Source: Mycosarcoma maydis
Taxonomy: Eukaryota; Basidiomycota; Ustilaginomycetes; Ustilaginales
NCBI RefSeq assembly: GCF_000328475.2
Contig: NC_026491.1
Location: 547,468 to 611,467, forward strand
Reading direction: 5' to 3'
Length of the DNA: 64,000 bases
The translations under genes were made by a program, and so were the position numbers. This document shows positions 51,104 to 60,677 of this stretch, one piece after another; the stretch's first letter is position 1; each line of letters begins with the position of its first letter. Below the pieces are notes generated by a model, which did no database searches, was not told where the DNA came from, and saw nothing but the letters and a program-made list of their open reading frames with translations.

Positions 51104-51892
51104 TCTGTGTTTCCTTTCCACTCACGATCAGGGCACGTGTATCACATTCACTTTAAGGACACTCTTTTCAAGCGCATTCAAAGAAAGACCACCGCATCTC
51201 AGTATTCCATAAAACAGGGTTCCCCGTCACCGTATCCGCCTAGTCGTGAATTAATATAGTCAGTCACTCTTTTTTTTGCACATTCTTTTGTAACGATGCT
51301 TGCCTTGGCTTAAGTTAAGCGAAGATAGAACGATTGATGCGATCGTACATTCTGGTTTCAGTTAACTTATCATGAGTGCGAAAAGTGCTGAATGGTCCTT
51401 GGTGGACGAGAGGCTGCGTAGTGTTTTAGGCGTCTTTCGCTGCAACTAAATGTCATAGCGCACGACGTCGTGCGTCACTGCGTGCCCAAGAAACAGAATC
51501 GTGAGTGAAGGAAATAACGAAATAAACCAATAAGTTAAGGTCTGATGTGTAGGAGAATCTGAGTTGTATTTCGTGGTTGGGATAACTTATCAGAAATTTT
51601 GGCACTAAATTTAAGAGTCCCAAGCGGGTACTGTATCTGTATGCGACGGGGGCCAATGCACCAGAGGAACACCCTAGTCACCATGCACGGATCAAAGACC
51701 CCTTCTAGTACCGTGTTACTGGGACCAACAGCACAGCGCAGAGCATAGGGTACTGTACATGCGTGTGTATGGAAGACACACAGCTCTCAAGGAATATCAG
51801 AGAACCTTGCATGGCTACCACCACCCGCTGCTTTCGTCTTAGCCTCGACCGACCTAGCCACGCTACTGCCGAAAACACCAGCAAAACGACGA
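51104..51892. other. Intergenic region with AACTTA/TAAGTTA motifs
   Basis: 789 bases. It holds GGCTTAAGTTAAGCG, GTTAACTTATCA, AATAAGTTAAGG and GATAACTTATCA (51309-51592), i.e. repeated copies of a short AT-rich element, and the AIG1-like promoter. No gene is seen. Confidence 0.5.
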
Positions 51893-52918
51893 ATGATGGC
51901 TTGGTCGAACAAGCGAACCGCAGCATTGGTCTGGCACCTGATAGCCCTGTCGTCTTGCATCTACGGCTTTAAGTCGCTCGATGTACTTTCTGATCTGATG
52001 GGCGTCGATATGACTGATGAGTACGGAGGTACGAACCACCTGCCGCGGATGTGCATCTGCTCCGTTTATGATCGCTATCCTTCTGCTACATTAGTGCTTA
52101 TACTGACAAAGGTGGCTTTGCTTTGATTGGAACGATGATAGGGTTTTTCCAGTTTCTGACAATGTGTGGTCTGACCGCAACGACTAGCACCATTTCATTG
52201 GCGTTAATACTCGATCTGGTACATGGACCGGAAGGTAAGCACTTTCAACATCTCGCGAGGTCAAGCATGATCAAGCTGACATACTATGTTCTCTTATCCT
52301 GGGCTGATTTCTAGCTCTACGGTGGCTTAAGGATCTGTTGATGGCCGTGTCTCTTCCCACTGAAACTATCATCACGGCGCTTTACTGGTCGCTTATGACG
52401 ATCAACAAGGACTTGCTGATGCAGACCAAGAAAGTGACGGATCCAACGAATCCGGATCAGGTGCTCCGCGAAGAATCGGTGGCTGTGCCATTCTGGATCG
52501 ACGCCAGCATGCATGGATTCCCGAGCTTGTTTCTACTGGTCGACTTATTAGTCTTTAGTCGACGCTTTCCTGATTCCATACCAGTCGTGGTTGTGACTAC
52601 CGCTGTGACAGCTGCCTATGGGTAAGTATACGGCATTGGTTGAGAGTCCAGTGGTAGGTGCTCGTGCTGACCTTTCTGAAGCTTCGTCGTCAACACCCTT
52701 TCTCGTCACACAGTTTATGGGCCGGCAAGTGCGCCTCTATGAACGGGCACTATCCTTACCCACTTCTGGACATCTTGAGCGCCCCCCAACGTGTTGCACT
52801 GTACGTTGGCGCTGGCGCATTAGCCTCCCTTGCTGGTGTCGCTGTCATCCGACTTCAAGCTAGAGTCAAGAGTTCTCACGGCTCCGCTGCGAAAGCCAAC
52901 GTGAATAAGACGAAATAG
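51893..52918 (+). CDS. FAR-17a/AIG1-like membrane protein, four exons
   Basis: Exons inferred from splice signals and frame: 51893-52028, 52112-52234, 52315-52621, 52714-52918; introns of 83, 80 and 92 bases have donors GTACGA, GTAAGC, GTAAGT and acceptors AAG, TAG, CAG. The product is 256 residues, the expected family size, with about six hydrophobic segments. Conserved-family features: DEYGG at the first junction, MHGFPSLFLLVDLL with the candidate catalytic histidine, and NGHYPYPLLDILS near the end. Animal AIG1/ADTRP are threonine hydrolases of fatty-acid esters of hydroxy fatty acids; the candidate Thr lies in FLTMCGLTATT. It would act in the ER or other membranes. It is the only gene here for which I could resolve coding introns. 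Confidence 0.85.
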
Positions 52919-53204
52919 GGAGCGTGGTACCAAGATGTCGTTGCCTTTCATGTTAAGCTTGATGATGCCCACGTGCATCAACGTCCTCATGTCTTCATGA
53001 TCCGCTTTGGTAGCAAGGTCAACTCTGTCAAAATACCGAAAGGATGTTCTTGGTGGGTCATGGATCGAGTGTATAAGAGGCAGAAATCGGGCCACAAATC
53101 CGCCGATCGAATCCACACCTTGTCTCTTTTTCAACAAAATCTCTTTCAACAAACACGATTGACTTCTGAGACTAACACTCACACTTGAGACTTCAGAAAT
53201 GTGA

Positions 53205-53228
53205 ACGTGAATCGTGAATCACGAATCT
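53205..53228. repeat. CGTGAATCGTGAATCACGAAT palindromic motif group
   Basis: Two direct and one inverted copy of the dispersed CACGAAT element. Confidence 0.8.
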
Positions 53229-53587
53229 AATCGTCGTGCGTGAAAACCGTGCAAGTTAAACTAAACATGTGCAGGTTCTGCACTTTGTTTGCTGCACGAA
53301 CTGCAGCGAAAGAGATAGGGTCTTCATCACACGAGCATAGGCTGATACCACAGATTGCACGTTCGAGCTCTAAAATTGCGTGCTTGTTGGACTCTTTCTG
53401 CCTCTACACCAACACACAGTTGTGAGTTGCCTCACCCACACACTCGTGACTCTTTGATGTTCCAAGTGATCATCAGCTCGTGTCTGTTCTTCGAAATTGG
53501 TGTAGCCGAACCCCGCTTCTTGTGCTAGGCGTGGCCAAACACGAACGAGCTTGCTGTTCTGTTAATCCTCTTGAGATCGCTGCGCCC

Positions 53588-53627
53588 CCATCCTTCCATC
53601 CTTCCATCCTTCCATCCTTCCATCCTT
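53588..53627 (+). repeat. CCATCCTT octamer array
   Basis: About five perfect copies in the leader or promoter of the sulfatase gene. Confidence 0.9.
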
Positions 53628-53752
53628 GCCTAGTCATACCACTGCTCGAGAACAGACGCGCTCGATTTTCTTCCAAGACCGCCTAGCATAGCGTCGGGGC
53701 TCTCTCCAGCCAGTATCGCGTTGCACGTCCTCTTTCGCTAGCAATACGTAAC

Positions 53753-55648
53753 ATGCCGGTTCAGTCCACAAATAGCACCGGTGGCATCAACGGCGCCAAC
53801 TTTGGCCAGGTCGCCCCTGCAAATGGTCATGGCACCAATGGTCATGTCGGCTCTCTGTCCAACGGCACCAACGGCGCGAACAGCTACCACGTCAATGTCC
53901 AGCAAACCAGTGGACATGCTTACTGCGCAGACGGAATCATTGGTGCTGGTCCAGAAGCCGATGGAAGTTCCAATGGGCATAACGCGAATGTGCGTGCTCA
54001 CACTTCTTCTGGCCCCGCAGGCTCATCAAACTCTGTCGCATCGGGTAGCCGCCCCAACATCCTATTCGTGATGGCTGATCAGCTGGCTGCGCCTCAGCTC
54101 CGCATGTATAACCCAAAGTCTCAGATCAAGACTCCCAACCTCGACCGCCTTGCACACGATGCTGTCGTGCTCGAATCAGCCTACTGCAACTCGCCCCTCT
54201 GTGCTCCTTCGCGCATGGCTCTCGTGACCGGTCAGCTTCCTTCCAAGATCGGCTCTTACGACAATGCGGCGTCCATTAGCTCCGACCTGCCCACCTACGC
54301 ACACTACCTTCGATCCGGCGGTTACGAAACCGTGCTTGCTGGAAAAATGCACTTTGTTGGAGATCAGCTTCACGGCTTTGAGAAGCGTCTCACCGCTGAC
54401 ATCTACCCTGCAGACTATGGCTGGGCTGTCAACTGGGACGAGCCTGACCGTAGGCTCGAATGGTATCACAATGCCTCAAGCATCCTTCAAGCAGGTCCTT
54501 GCGTACGTTCCAATCAGATGGACTACGACGAAGAGGTTCTGTACAAGTCGAAGCAGTACCTCTTTGACCACGCACGTCGCCGTCAAGGTGGCAACGATAC
54601 CCGCCCTTTTTCCCTCACCGTCAGCTTCACCCACCCGCACGACCCATATACCATTGAGGAGGAGTTTTGGAACCTGTACCAAGATGTTGATATCAACATG
54701 CCCGAAGTTGAAATTCACCCAGACAGGCAGGATCCGCACTCGAAGCGTCTCCGTCACGTCTGTGACCTCGAAGGCAAGAATTTTACGCCTGAACAGATCA
54801 AACGCGCGAAGCGAGCCTACTATGGTTCTGTTTCGTACGTGGATGCCAAGATCGGCGAGCTGCTCAATACCCTAGACAAATGTGGCTTGCGCGACGATAC
54901 TATCGTCGTCTTCAGTGGTGACCACGGAGATATGCTGGGAGAGCGATCCTTGTGGTACAAGATGAGCTACTTTGAGAGCTCGGTCCGTGTGCCGCTCCTC
55001 TTCAACTATCCCAAGATGTTCGCCCCTCGACGCGTCAAGGCCAACGTTTCCACCATGGACCTGCTTCCGACTTTCTGCGACATGGTCGGTATTCCGCTTC
55101 AACCTCAGCTGCCACTCGATGGCATTAGCATGCTTCCACACCTTATCGGACAACCAGGTCACGACACTGTGATTGCCGAGTACATGGGAGAGGGAACCAT
55201 TGCGCCACTTTGCATGATTCGCCGTGGTCCTTGGAAGTATATTACCTGCCCTGTCGATCCTCCCCAGCTTTTCAACTTGACCAGAGACCCCAAAGAGCTC
55301 GACAACCTTGCCTCGGATCCAGATAGCCTCGACGTAGAAACGCGCAAGGTGCTTGAAGGGTTCGAAGTTGAAGCTCTTAAGCGATGGGATATGGCAAAGA
55401 TCACCGAGGATGTACTGAACGTACAACGTCGTAGACGCTTTGTCTTCTCTAGTCTCAAGCAGGGTGCATGGACGTCTTGGGATTACCAGGTGCCTACCGA
55501 CACGCAAAATATGTACATTCGTTCGCACCTGGACCTCGATGAACTCGAGCGCATGGCCCGCTTCCCTCCTGTCGACGAACTTGGCCGAACCATTGCTAAT
55601 ACTTCGGCTGGTGTCATGCAGCTAAATAGTAAACTGCGGCACGCATGA
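53753..55648 (+). CDS. Choline sulfatase
   Basis: 631 residues from ATG. The sulfatase core starts near 100 (RPNILFVMADQLAAPQLRMY). The formylglycine signature is CNSPLCAPSR with C150 as the residue converted to formylglycine. Further metal/active-site motifs are LAGKMHFVGDQLHGFEKR, SFTHPHDPY and FSGDHGDMLGER. The C-terminal region (WDYQVPTD...MYIRSHLDLD) matches choline-sulfatase-type enzymes (BetC, EC 3.1.6.6), which release choline and sulfate from choline-O-sulfate as sulfur, carbon or osmolyte source. The first 95 or so residues form an unusual Asn/Gly/Ser/His-rich low-complexity extension with no signal peptide, so the enzyme is probably cytosolic. It converges with the TatD-like gene, 219 bases apart. 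Confidence 0.93.
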   Translation: MPVQSTNSTGGINGANFGQVAPANGHGTNGHVGSLSNGTNGANSYHVNVQQTSGHAYCADGIIGAGPEADGSSNGHNANVRAHTSSGPAGSSNSVASGSRPNILFVMADQLAAPQLRMYNPKSQIKTPNLDRLAHDAVVLESAYCNSPLCAPSRMALVTGQLPSKIGSYDNAASISSDLPTYAHYLRSGGYETVLAGKMHFVGDQLHGFEKRLTADIYPADYGWAVNWDEPDRRLEWYHNASSILQAGPCVRSNQMDYDEEVLYKSKQYLFDHARRRQGGNDTRPFSLTVSFTHPHDPYTIEEEFWNLYQDVDINMPEVEIHPDRQDPHSKRLRHVCDLEGKNFTPEQIKRAKRAYYGSVSYVDAKIGELLNTLDKCGLRDDTIVVFSGDHGDMLGERSLWYKMSYFESSVRVPLLFNYPKMFAPRRVKANVSTMDLLPTFCDMVGIPLQPQLPLDGISMLPHLIGQPGHDTVIAEYMGEGTIAPLCMIRRGPWKYITCPVDPPQLFNLTRDPKELDNLASDPDSLDVETRKVLEGFEVEALKRWDMAKITEDVLNVQRRRRFVFSSLKQGAWTSWDYQVPTDTQNMYIRSHLDLDELERMARFPPVDELGRTIANTSAGVMQLNSKLRHA

Positions 55649-55867
55649 AGTTTGCGTCTCTTTATCCTCTTGTACACGCAAGATGATCATTTCACCTGCA
55701 TGTCCGATAGGATTAAGACGGTCTGTCAGGTACGATCTCTGTCATGTCTTATGCACATCCTGAAACGTATAGATGGCATCTAGAAATACACTCGCATTGC
55801 CGCCCCTTGAGTCAATCATAGCTCACATGACATTTGGAACTAAACTTTGAGTGGGAATGGCGCCGTC

Positions 55868-56962
55868 TTAGTCTGAGTCGTCCGACTCTTCCGCCAGTGG
55901 GCTGCCTGAATAGAAGGTGTCCCAATTAGCGCGCAGCTGCTGTGCAGCCGCTTCCGTGCTCAGATCATGCAGTTGAGCAAAGTAATCGACGGCCTCGAGC
56001 AGGTAGCCTGGAATCGCACTCACCGTGTGATAGTCGCTTTCCATCAAGGCACGACTACGATCGACGCTCGCCAAGCATTCGCGTGCTTCGATCTGCTTGC
56101 GGTTGATGGTCGAAGAAAAGCCAACGTAGACGTTGGCATGCTTCTTCGTGACGGATCGCACCACATTGTTGTCGAGCGTACAAGAATGGAGTGAAACCCG
56201 CACGGCGCCGAAGGCGGATATGTTTTCATTTCGCAGAGATGCCAGAAGGTCTACTGTGAGACCTGCTGCTTGAACAGAGTGAAGCGAGATGTTGCGTCGG
56301 TAGGCCAGGGCAACGTCGATCTGTGCTCGCAAGACCGACAACTGATGCGCCTGTGGTGTCTTGAGCCTGGTCAACTTCGGGACGGCTGTTTTGAGCTCTG
56401 CTCTTTGTGGATCATAGTTCCATGCTCGCCGAGGTATTCTGAACGCTCGGTCTATTCCGACTTCGCCCAACAGTGCGTTGGGAAACCGGTCAAATTGTCC
56501 GCGAATTCCTTGGCAGACGCTGCTAAGCGATATTGGCTCCGACAACTGATCCCATATCGAGTCGAGCTCTTCTTTGGCCGGATGATGCTCGACTGACCAA
56601 GTGTCAAGAATGCCAAAAAGTTCGTGGTAGTGTTTCTCTTTGCTTGGCGCCGGGTCGGAGAGCGAGATCTGATGGGCAAACCAGGGATGCCACCCAAAGC
56701 AGGGCGTCACTTTGTCCGGATGCCGTGAGGCTAGCTCTGCGACCATGTTCTGGTCTCTCGCATTTGTTGACATGCATACTAGTCGTCCAACGGTTGAATT
56801 GCTAATGCGATCGCTAAGATCGTCTAAATTCAACGCAGTGTACGCTACCGGATCGTCCGTAGGGTGGCAATGTGAGTCCACAAACAAGCCCGCAAGATTC
56901 GGCGATGGTTGTTTGGGCGTCACCGCCTTGCATGTCTCGGTGTGCGACTCTCCTGTACACAT
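55868..56962 (-). CDS. TatD-family metal-dependent hydrolase (Scn1/Cut9-interacting type)
   Basis: The frame extends to a TTG at 57121; the first in-frame ATG (56960-56962, MCTGESHTETCK) gives 364 residues. It has the TatD fold signature: the HxH metal site in FVDSHCHPTDDP (about 31-33), GWHPWFAH, GEVGIDRAFRIP with the metal-bridging Glu, SLHSVQAAG with a metal-binding His, and MESDYH with the last Asp. Fungal TatD proteins of this form include S. pombe Scn1, found as a Cut9 (anaphase-promoting complex) interactor; TatD enzymes are 3'-5' exonucleases/DNases. Insertions between the motifs (RRAWNYDPQRAELKTAV) are characteristic of the fungal branch. A spliced upstream start is possible. Confidence 0.87.
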   Translation of the reverse strand: MCTGESHTETCKAVTPKQPSPNLAGLFVDSHCHPTDDPVAYTALNLDDLSDRISNSTVGRLVCMSTNARDQNMVAELASRHPDKVTPCFGWHPWFAHQISLSDPAPSKEKHYHELFGILDTWSVEHHPAKEELDSIWDQLSEPISLSSVCQGIRGQFDRFPNALLGEVGIDRAFRIPRRAWNYDPQRAELKTAVPKLTRLKTPQAHQLSVLRAQIDVALAYRRNISLHSVQAAGLTVDLLASLRNENISAFGAVRVSLHSCTLDNNVVRSVTKKHANVYVGFSSTINRKQIEARECLASVDRSRALMESDYHTVSAIPGYLLEAVDYFAQLHDLSTEAAAQQLRANWDTFYSGSPLAEESDDSD

Positions 56963-57765
56963 GCTTTTCGACTTGCAGCCGTGCACGGTGATAGGCACTT
57001 CGTGGTGGTAAGCAGGAAACCCTAACCGTTGTGAATCATTTACGACAGGGTGAAGGCCGTGGGCTATCGCTCCTGCAGAAAAGCAAATCACGACTATACT
57101 AACTAGGGTCAAGATACACAAGCTCTGGCGAGTCGAGTATTACATGTCAGCCTCAATTTACACACACAATCATGATTGGATCAACCCATGCATGGTCAAC
57201 AAAGTCACGAGCATAGCACAAATTTGTTTCACATTACAGGCTCACAAGCCAGTCACTTCGATCCACGTGGCCCACGGGTCCGCAGTCCGCAGTCCGCAGT
57301 CCACGGTGCACGGGTCCACGTTAAGCTACGAGTGTCGGTTGCAGTCAAACGACATGCTCCTCTTGTTACATAACCCTGGACAAATTTCGCCGTTGGCCGT
57401 GCGCGATCGCCTTCGATCTGAAATATCACAAATTCGTGATAAGTAACGTAGCTGGCACAAACCGAACTTAACTTAGATCCCATCGCGCGATCATTCCTTC
57501 GTTAATTACTCCATCCGTGTTTTTATCGTCTATGCAGGGTCTTCTTTTTGTGAAGCATCGCACTCATAACTCACGACCGTGGACTGGCAGGACGCGTGTG
57601 TTGTGAGCTGGTAAGAGCGACTCACCTTTTTCTGTGGAGGGCTAACGTGACTTACCTCTGTACCTCTCGCTCTCCCCACCGCTTTTAGCTTACCTCGTTC
57701 TTCGACCGGCCTCGTTCCATCTGTCTTGATGTCTCTCCCTTCTTTAGCTTGCAAAAGCGATAGCG
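56963..57765. other. Divergent intergenic region at the edge of the degraded island
   Basis: 803 bases with TatD-like and OrsD-like promoters, a short GTCCGCA array (57279-57302), an AACTTAACTTAG element near 57464 and TCACGA motifs (57568-57578). No gene. Confidence 0.45.
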
Positions 57766-60607
57766 ATGGTGCTCGATAACTTCATTTACAATGCCGAGCA
57801 CCGCGTGGTCGTGTGCCGCCGCTGTGCAACGTGCCTCGTTCCGCGCGAGCAAAGTTGGCTAAAACATCTGCGCGCGAAGCCACACGAGCTCAAAGGCAGG
57901 TATCTTCAGCTCACTGTCGAGCATCTGGCCACCTACTCGCTTCGCTCTTTTGATGAGTTGCGAGCGCAGGCCAAGGACACCAGCCGCCAATCGCACCCAT
58001 GCCAACCTATTGCCGGCCTCGCCCTATACGACGGCTTCATCTGCCACTGTGCTCCCGGCGAATGCACTTACAAGACTCGTCGCATCAAATTGATGCGCGA
58101 TCACCTCGCAGTTCACGGCAAGAAGGGCAAGCAGCACTCTGACACCACTCCCCTCTGGCGCGCCTGCCAGCTTCAGACTTATTTTACCGCCAAGGGCATG
58201 ATTGATTACTTCGAAGTCGAGGACGTGGCGCCGACGATGTCTCCGCAGACAGCACCGCTCAACTCCCCCTCCTCGTCTTTTTCCGATGATACAACGCCGA
58301 CAATCTCTCAACAGGCAGCACCGCTTGGCACATCCTCCTCGTCTTTGTCTCCATCCGCATCCACTATTGCAGTTCAGCAGCAGGTGCGGTCGCATTTTCA
58401 CCGCGTCATCAAAGAACGCATATGCCACCGTTCTCAGCTGTCATGCGCGGTCCGAATTCCACTTCGCTCCAAGACACACCCAGACTGCGACCCCTGGTTG
58501 GTGATCACCGGCTTCTCAACCCATCTCGACGGCTTGTACGACGCTGAGATTCAATCTTCGTATGCGCTCCATGCCAGATCCGACGAGAACGTCGTTTCTA
58601 ACGGCTCTTCAGAGAACTTCAACGACAGTGAACTCCGGCGCATCCTAATTGCTGCTGAGCATACGCTACGAGACGCCTATCGGCTGTGCAGCGACAGTTC
58701 CCCCCACCGCAAAATGACACAACTGCATGCATTGACGCTCAATCATTTTCGCTTGGGCGATGCAAGGGACATCGGCGCTACCAGAGGCGCTCTCTTTCGC
58801 GCCAGCAAGCACAGCAACTCGCTGGTTGCCTGCTTTCGTCTGACTAAGCAGCTACTCGCCTACTATTACCGCGTCGTCTACCTCTCCGATGGCCACTTTA
58901 CCAACAACACCGAGGGCCATGCCCTTCCCCATGACGTGATCAAGCCCACTTTAGAGCAATCGCAGGCTATGGACGCCATCATAACGGTGCTACGCCGCCA
59001 AGATGCGCTCCAAGATGCGACTTCGAGCGCAAGCGGCGCTGACATGGACATCAACGACGTCGCCGCTGCCACTGCTGAGCTCGACGACCAACTTAAGAAG
59101 GCCATTCGCGACCTCCTTGTATCGCTCATCTGCTGTTGGATTGTAAGCAAGCCATTCCAGTCTCCCTTACTCAGCTTCTGTGCTATGCGCAGTCGAACAC
59201 TGTTACAGCACGACGATGACGCACTCTATGCTCGTGGCCGGTGCAAGTGGCGCGAGCCAGGTAATTGCAGCAGGGATCTGTCTGCGCTAATTTGGATGTT
59301 CCAGTTGATGCTGTTTGATGCGGTCTGCTCCACGTGTGGCGACGACGAGTCGCAGATCTTGCCTCGTCTCGAGCTCAAGTGCCGCACTTACTGCCACACC
59401 ATGGCTCAGTCTCCGTTTGGCCAGATGCTGCAGTGGAGATCGTGTCTGTTTGCAGCGTCCATGAACACTATTACCGAGCACCAGGCACGTTGGTCCATCG
59501 ACGGCTTCACGGTCGACTACAAAGGCACCAAGCTGCACATGAACCACATTGCGCAGCTGGTGGTCAATGAGTACAAAGTTGCCTCCCGGATTCTCTACGA
59601 CGATCTCCTTCTCGGCATCATGGCTGACACGCCACGTATCGAGCCATGGCAGATCGAAGACGATCTCGACCAAGACGAACAGGATGCTTCATGGCTCACC
59701 GATGCGCGCAATGCAGAGCTGCTAGCAGACACGCAGCTCGCCATCTGGAACAAGATCGAGGCGAGTCCAGACCTAGAGCGAACCTTTGTTCGACAGCTCG
59801 ATCCCGGCAGCCCGGACGGTCGGCTTCTGTCCAAGGGCCATTGCTCTCTATGAGAAGCGTATTCAAGACTTTCTCGAGAGATTGCTGGTCATGATCTACA
59901 TTTCCTCCGGTCAACCGCTGCGATCCACAGAGCTACTGTCCGTGATTGTATCTAACACGGATGTCCAACGTCGATCCGTGCTTGTCTGGGAGAAGAGCGT
60001 TCTCTTTCGTGTCCGCTACCACAATAGCCTCGAGTTGACCGGCGCAGCAAAGGATAACCTCCGATTCCTGCCTTCCGAGATCGGTTCTCTTTTTCTCACC
60101 TTTCTTGCCTTTGTTCAACCTTTGCGAGAGGTGTTTCTTCGCCAGAACCAGCCCGAGGCGCGTCTCTCGCCGTATCTCTGGTCCAAAATGGATGGCTCCG
60201 TGTGGGAAGGTGGCAGCGTATCGGCCTGCCTTTCGCGTGCGTGTGCGCGAGCAGCTGTGCCCACGTTCAACGTTTCCTGGTGGCGTCAAGTCGCCGCTTC
60301 CATCACCAAAGAGAAGTTCAACCAGCAGCAGCGGGCGCACTTCGACCTGGATGACGTCGACGCTTGCGAGGAGATTCAAGACGAGGAGGACCTTGCCTAC
60401 CTGGCCGGCGTGAGCAATTACAGCTCCCGCACGTCCAACTATGCCTATGCTGGTAGTACCAACTTGAACGCTTCCAGCTTGCTCCATCGCGCCTATCACG
60501 CTTCGGACTGCTGGCGCACACTGTTCAACATTGATGCAAAGCTGCTCGCCGAGCGACTGGGTCCAGGCTCCTGTGCCGCAGCTCAGCGGGTAGCGCAGCC
60601 GGCATAG
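57766..60607 (+). pseudogene. OrsD-domain / telomere-linked helicase-like gene, frameshifted and lacking the helicase half
   Basis: A frame from ATG 57766 runs 695 codons to a TGA at 59851; the same protein continues in the next frame (open from 59786) to TAG/TGA at 60605-60607, the shift lying near 59835-59845 (net +1). The N-terminus has Cys/His clusters of the OrsD/DUF3505 type (CRRCATC...HLRAKPH; CHCAPGEC...MRDHLAVH). After the shift, FLERLLVMIYISSGQPLRSTELLSV, SNYSSRTSNYAYAGS and WRTLFNID-like blocks match the region that, in many basidiomycete proteins, precedes a RecQ/DEAD helicase. Here the frame stops first and no helicase motif follows. Telomere-linked helicases of this group occur in smut subtelomeres. 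It is probably a dead remnant; a sequencing slip at the shift is possible but would not restore the helicase. Confidence 0.7.
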
Positions 60608-60677
60608 GATAAGTAGAAGACGAGTCAGTATCGCGAGCGACCGAAGACGGGCTACTTGCAGTGGCACGCAACTCCCT

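Larger units (their letters stand above)
52919..53752. other. Intergenic region upstream of choline sulfatase
   Basis: Holds the AIG1-like 3' flank, a CGTGAATCGTGAATCACGAAT element (53205-53228), an octamer array and the sulfatase leader. No coding frame is supported. Confidence 0.5.
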
